Shown: positions 42,960 through 45,906 of the stretch, in pieces
How positions within the stretch are numbered: position 1 is the stretch's first letter
Layout of the letters: the number at the start of each line of letters is the position of its first letter
Assembly: GCA_902763835.1 (NCBI GenBank)
Contig: CACWTQ010000006.1
Location: forward strand, 1 to 45,906
Reading direction: 5' to 3'
DNA from: an uncultured Ruminococcus sp.
GTDB lineage: Bacteria > Bacillota > Clostridia > Oscillospirales > Acutalibacteraceae
Length of the DNA stretch: 45,906 nucleotides
Translations under genes and position numbers: made by a program
Notes under the pieces: model-generated
What the model was told of the DNA's origin: nothing
Databases searched by the model: none
The model's input: the letters and a program-made list of their open reading frames with translations, nothing else

Positions 42960-44083
42960 TATATTTTGATAATGCTGCAACTTCAAGAACAAAACCAGAA
43001 GTGGTGTATGAGGCATATAATTTTTACCTTAGAGAAATAGGCACTAGCCCCGGACGTGGAAGTTACACTTTGGCTATTCAGGCTTCCAGAATGCTATATC
43101 AAGCTCGAAAAAATATAGCATCCTTTTTCAATATTGCAGATCCTTCAAATGTCATATTCACAAAAAATTCTACTGAAGCAATTAACTTGTTTTTTTATGG
43201 ATTTTTAAAACAAGACAGCCATGTTTTAATTAGTCCATATGAACATAATGCAGTGCTGAGACCATTACAAAATTTAAAAAATAATGGAATAATTGATTAT
43301 ACGGTTCTTCCGGAAGATGTGATTTACAATTCTTCTTTGTTAAAAAATTATGTACGTTCTAATACGAAAGTAATTGCTTTAACATTGGCGAGCAATTTAA
43401 CAGGTCAAATAGTATTTTCATCACAACTGGCTGAAGAAGCAAAAAAATATGGTATCACAGTATTTGTTGATTCTTCACAAGGAGCTGGAAAAAAACTTGT
43501 TGATATTGACAGAGATAAAGTGGATTTTCTTGCATTTACGGGGCATAAAGATTTATATGCTGTTCCCGGTGTGGGTGGTTTGGTAGGAAGAGAGTCTTTT
43601 CGTATTAATCCCCTTATTCAAGGTGGAACCGGTATACATGGAGAAAGTTATGTGAATCCTGACGCATATCCTGATTCATATGAGGCCGGAACATTAAATA
43701 TGCCTGCTATATGGTCATTGAAAACATCTATTGAGTATATAGAGAAAAATATAAATGAAATTATTTCAAAAGAAAATTTTTTGACTGATTATTTTATAAG
43801 CAAACTAAGTCAAATATCGAATGTTATAATTTATAATTTGAACAAAAAAAGAGTTTCTACATTTTCTTTTAATGTGATAGGAATTAAATCCAGTGATGTT
43901 GTAAGCTTTTTAAGCAAAAAAGATATTTGTGTTCGTGGAGGTATTCATTGTGCGATAAAAGCACATGAAACTATAAATACGGTAAAAACAGGTGCAGTAA
44001 GAGTAAGTTTAAACTATTTAAATACAATTCAAGAAATAGATACTTTTATAAGTGCTGTAAAGGAGTTGACAGAATGTATTTAG
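42956..44083 (+). CDS. Class V cysteine desulfurase of the sulfur-handling operon
   Basis: A 375-residue PLP enzyme that should convert cysteine to alanine and hold the sulfur as a persulfide. It shows MIYFDNAATSRTKP at the start, 'YEHNAV' (His97), 'VDSSQGAG' (D172), the PLP lysine K198 in FTGHKDLYA and the catalytic C332 in RGGIHCAIKAHE. Closest in pattern to the desulfurase-like group often found beside DUF3343 genes, rather than housekeeping IscS. The start overlaps the PAPS-reductase stop by four bases (ATGA) and has GAGGA upstream, so production is coupled. Its placement gives the system a private sulfur source, equivalent to DndA or SspA in DNA phosphorothioation. Confidence 0.9.
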   Translation: MIYFDNAATSRTKPEVVYEAYNFYLREIGTSPGRGSYTLAIQASRMLYQARKNIASFFNIADPSNVIFTKNSTEAINLFFYGFLKQDSHVLISPYEHNAVLRPLQNLKNNGIIDYTVLPEDVIYNSSLLKNYVRSNTKVIALTLASNLTGQIVFSSQLAEEAKKYGITVFVDSSQGAGKKLVDIDRDKVDFLAFTGHKDLYAVPGVGGLVGRESFRINPLIQGGTGIHGESYVNPDAYPDSYEAGTLNMPAIWSLKTSIEYIEKNINEIISKENFLTDYFISKLSQISNVIIYNLNKKRVSTFSFNVIGIKSSDVVSFLSKKDICVRGGIHCAIKAHETINTVKTGAVRVSLNYLNTIQEIDTFISAVKELTECI

Positions 44084-44271
44084 TTTTCTACAAAACGAAC
44101 GATGTGTTTCTTGCAGAAGAAAAATTGCAGGAAAATAATGTCCTTGTAAAAGTTGTACCTACCCCGGTGCAGGATAAAGCTTACTGCGGTGTATGTATAA
44201 AAATAAATGAGACAGATAATGAAAAAGTAAAGTTGATTTTACAGGAAATGGAGTATCAGAAAGTTGTGTAA
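44074..44271 (+). CDS. DUF3343 putative sulfur/selenium carrier protein
   Basis: A 65-residue protein (MYLVFYKTNDVFLAEEKLQE...). The fold pattern beta-alpha-beta with 'YCGVCIKI' (C38 and C41) and final 'LILQEMEYQKVV' matches DUF3343, a small family of proposed sulfur or selenium carriers frequently next to cysteine desulfurases. AAGGAG lies eight bases before its ATG, inside the end of the desulfurase gene (10-base overlap). I infer that it relays persulfide sulfur from C332 of the desulfurase to the ATP pyrophosphatase. Both Cys residues needed for such a relay are present. Confidence 0.8.
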   Translation: MYLVFYKTNDVFLAEEKLQENNVLVKVVPTPVQDKAYCGVCIKINETDNEKVKLILQEMEYQKVV

Positions 44272-44274
44272 GAT

Positions 44275-45816
44275 ATGAGTTACAGAGAAATTAATATTTT
44301 GCGTAATTATAAAACAAATAAGAATGACATAGTGAGAGATTTTTATAATCCTGTACTTAAAAATTCTGTATTATATAAGAGAGCAGTTGGATTCTTTTCA
44401 TCAACGGCATTAATTGAAATGGCAAAAGGAATTTCAGGATTAATTCAAAATGGCGGAAAAATAAAGTTTATTGTATCTCCAATACTGAGCGATGAAGATG
44501 TTGAAGCTATATCAAAAGGCTATGATGAAAGAAAATTGGTTGAGAATGCTTTAATGAGAGAGTTTAAAGAGCCTCAGAATCATTCAGATAAAGAGAGATT
44601 AAACTGGTTGGCTCATCTTATATCAAGCGGTAGGATGGAGATAAAAGTTGCTTTTACATCACCGCAGCATAAAACCGGTATGTATCATGAAAAAATTGGA
44701 GTTATGTATGACACAGAAGGTAACAGAATTTCCTTTACCGGATCGCTAAACGAAACAGCAAATGCTTTCTACAATAATTTTGAATCGATTGTTGTGTTTA
44801 ATTCGTTAATTTCAGATGATAAGCAGAGAGTTTATGATATAGAATATGATTTTGATTCTCTTTGGGCAGGTAGAGAAAGGAACATTACTGTTATTGAATT
44901 TCCTCAAGTAATGAAAGAAAAGCTAATTTCTTATAAGAAAGATAGTATGGATCTTAGCTTAGATCAAATTGAATTTGAACAAGCCTATGAAGCCTGTCCT
45001 ATATCAAAAGGTGTTCCTCATATTCCACAAGGAGTTAATTTACACGATTATCAAAATGAAGCTATAAGCGAGTGGGCAAAGAATAACTATTGCGGAATAT
45101 TTGATATGGCAACCGGTACCGGAAAAACATTTACCGGACTTGGTGCTGCTGTAAGACTTTATGAAGAAATTGGAAAATTGGCAATAATTATTGTTTGCCC
45201 ATATCAGCATTTAGTTGAACAGTGGGTAGAAGACATAATTAAATTTAATATTTTACCTACAATTGGTTACTCAGCTTCAAAGCAGCGAGATTGGAAGAAA
45301 AGATTATCCAATGATATTATGGATTTTAAATTGGATGTAATTAATTCGTTTTGCTTTGTTACTACAAATGCTACATATTCTTCTGATTATGTTCAGAAAC
45401 AGCTTAATAAGTTGGGAAATAAAACTCTTTTAGTTGTAGATGAAGCTCACAATTTTGGTGCAAGCTATCTTAGTAAAACGTTAAATCCAAAATTTCAGTA
45501 TAGGTTAGCTTTATCGGCTACTTTGGACAGACATGGTGATCCGGAAGGTACACAAGTGTTATATGATTATTTTGGTGATAAATGTATTGAATATACTTTG
45601 GAACGTGCTATTAAAGAAGGTAAGCTAACGCCTTATTACTATTATCCTAAAGTAGTATATCTAACTAATGAGGAATTAGCCTCCTATCATGAAATATCCA
45701 AAAGAATAGCTAAACAATGTTTTCCGGATACTAACGGCAACTTTACAATTACAGAAAAAGGGAAAAAACTTCTTATTGAAAGATCACGTATTGTTGCAGG
45801 AGCTTCTAAGTCATGA
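44275..45816 (+). CDS. PLD-domain DEAH-box helicase, C-terminally truncated by an insertion
   Basis: 513 codons are seen. The N-terminal phospholipase D-like domain (about 30-200) has HEKIGVMYD (138-146) and GSLNE (156-160), one HKD-type active site. The SF2 helicase follows: Q-motif region LHDYQNEAI, Walker A ATGTGKT (279-285), Walker B DEAH (389-392), motif III SAT (414-416). The chain then runs to 'ERSRIVAGAS', the place where the second RecA domain should begin in this family, and stops after two extra residues. Motifs IV-VI are absent. Hairpin-rich DNA typical of an IS200/IS605 end starts exactly there. The intact protein would be ~900-1000 residues and act as nuclease-helicase effector. 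The ribosome site is weak; the gene begins three bases after DUF3343. Confidence 0.85.
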   Translation: MSYREINILRNYKTNKNDIVRDFYNPVLKNSVLYKRAVGFFSSTALIEMAKGISGLIQNGGKIKFIVSPILSDEDVEAISKGYDERKLVENALMREFKEPQNHSDKERLNWLAHLISSGRMEIKVAFTSPQHKTGMYHEKIGVMYDTEGNRISFTGSLNETANAFYNNFESIVVFNSLISDDKQRVYDIEYDFDSLWAGRERNITVIEFPQVMKEKLISYKKDSMDLSLDQIEFEQAYEACPISKGVPHIPQGVNLHDYQNEAISEWAKNNYCGIFDMATGTGKTFTGLGAAVRLYEEIGKLAIIIVCPYQHLVEQWVEDIIKFNILPTIGYSASKQRDWKKRLSNDIMDFKLDVINSFCFVTTNATYSSDYVQKQLNKLGNKTLLVVDEAHNFGASYLSKTLNPKFQYRLALSATLDRHGDPEGTQVLYDYFGDKCIEYTLERAIKEGKLTPYYYYPKVVYLTNEELASYHEISKRIAKQCFPDTNGNFTITEKGKKLLIERSRIVAGASKS

Positions 45817-45906
45817 CCACCACTTCAAGTGGTGGTTTGATATTGGCCCTATAAGGGCCTAATACTTGCACACCTGAAAGGTGGCATCGCAAGCCAATTG
45901 CCAGCA
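45814..45906 (+). mobile_element. Left part of an IS200/IS605-like insertion (extends beyond the window)
   Basis: Three subterminal hairpins stand in series: ACCACCACTT-C-AAGTGGTGGT (45818-45838), GGCCCT-ATA-AGGGCC (45846-45860) and CACCT-GAA-AGGTG (45871-45883). Similarity of the helicase ends just before them. Imperfect palindromes near the tip, rather than terminal inverted repeats, are characteristic of single-strand transposing IS200/IS605 elements. No transposase is visible in the remaining bases. The exact left boundary is uncertain by a few bases. Confidence 0.55.

Noticed and set aside
42956..44083. Housekeeping iscS/sufS or a tRNA thiolation locus
   Set aside because: No IscU, SufB or MnmA partner is nearby, and the gene is translationally coupled to defence-type genes.
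36839..45816. Canonical Dnd (dndABCDE) or Ssp phosphorothioation operon
   Set aside because: Only the sulfur donor and the ATP pyrophosphatase types match. No DndB, DndD, DndE, SspB or SspC-like protein is visible, so I keep it as a related but separate candidate.
36839..45816. Complete BREX system
   Set aside because: A BrxC-like ATPase and a PAPS-reductase-type protein are suggestive of type 4, but no PglZ, BrxL or methyltransferase is present within the window.
1..45906. tRNA, rRNA or tmRNA genes
   Set aside because: I found no cloverleaf with the GTTCRANYC T-loop consensus and no rRNA-like sequence on either strand by reading. A covariance-model scan would be decisive.

Overview
The window looks like a chromosomal segment of a gut or rumen Firmicute, most likely an Oscillospiraceae member (Ruminococcus or Eubacterium siraeum type). 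The reasons are the large secreted GH13 amylases with CBM26, Big_2, MucBP and 'triple tyrosine' modules, strong GGAGG-type ribosome binding sites, TTGACA-17-TATAAT promoters, moderate GC in the core genes and very AT-rich cargo. The genus call is an inference.

Core region (1-20050). Three consecutive secreted starch-degrading proteins share the same ~90-residue C-terminal repeat: a 3' fragment (2-367), a GH13 with CBM26 whose repeat tail is frameshifted by a 44-bp inter-repeat deletion (789-4559, remnant to 5130), and a 1493-residue GH13 (5482-9963). Next come a nucleotidyltransferase-like protein, an amidase lipoprotein, a 56-residue membrane peptide, guaA with three perfect 21-bp tandem CACGTG sites against its promoter, a Fic protein with its own repeated operator, an AAA-ATPase/PD-(D/E)XK protein whose leader carries a MITE, and a WG-repeat lipoprotein. 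Two families of small non-autonomous elements are visible: family A at 10051, 11646 and 13265, and family B at 16996.

Integrated mobilizable element (about 20400-36400). Modules are a short MOB-type relaxase with a MobC-like partner and an oriT candidate, two small DNA-binding proteins, an AlbA/Schlafen-type regulator, a YqaJ exonuclease plus Rad52-like annealing protein, a three-gene conjugation-like ATPase module, an excisionase-like protein, an integrase killed by an in-frame stop and truncation, and an amidoligase paired with a class II glutamine amidotransferase that is split by an internal deletion. Two very AT-rich cargo genes (856 and 366 residues) have no recognised function, and the second ends in a nuclease-like motif. 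The element appears decayed and probably immobile.

Sulfur-handling island (36743-45816). The most interesting locus is a tightly coupled six-gene operon: DUF4007 protein, 1190-residue P-loop ATPase of BrxC/PglY type, PAPS-reductase/DndC-type ATP pyrophosphatase with zinc ribbon and 4Fe-4S ferredoxin domain, class V cysteine desulfurase, DUF3343 sulfur-carrier-like protein, and a PLD-plus-DEAH helicase. It has the chemistry of a nucleic-acid sulfur modification system, with a DndA/SspA-type sulfur donor and a DndC/SspD-type activator, but shows no DndB, DndD, DndE or SspB. Its ATPase and helicase instead recall BREX. I propose it as a phosphorothioation-like or BREX type 4-like defence system. 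The helicase reading frame stops abruptly before its second RecA domain, at the hairpin-rich end of what looks like an IS200/IS605-type insertion, so this copy may be inactivated.
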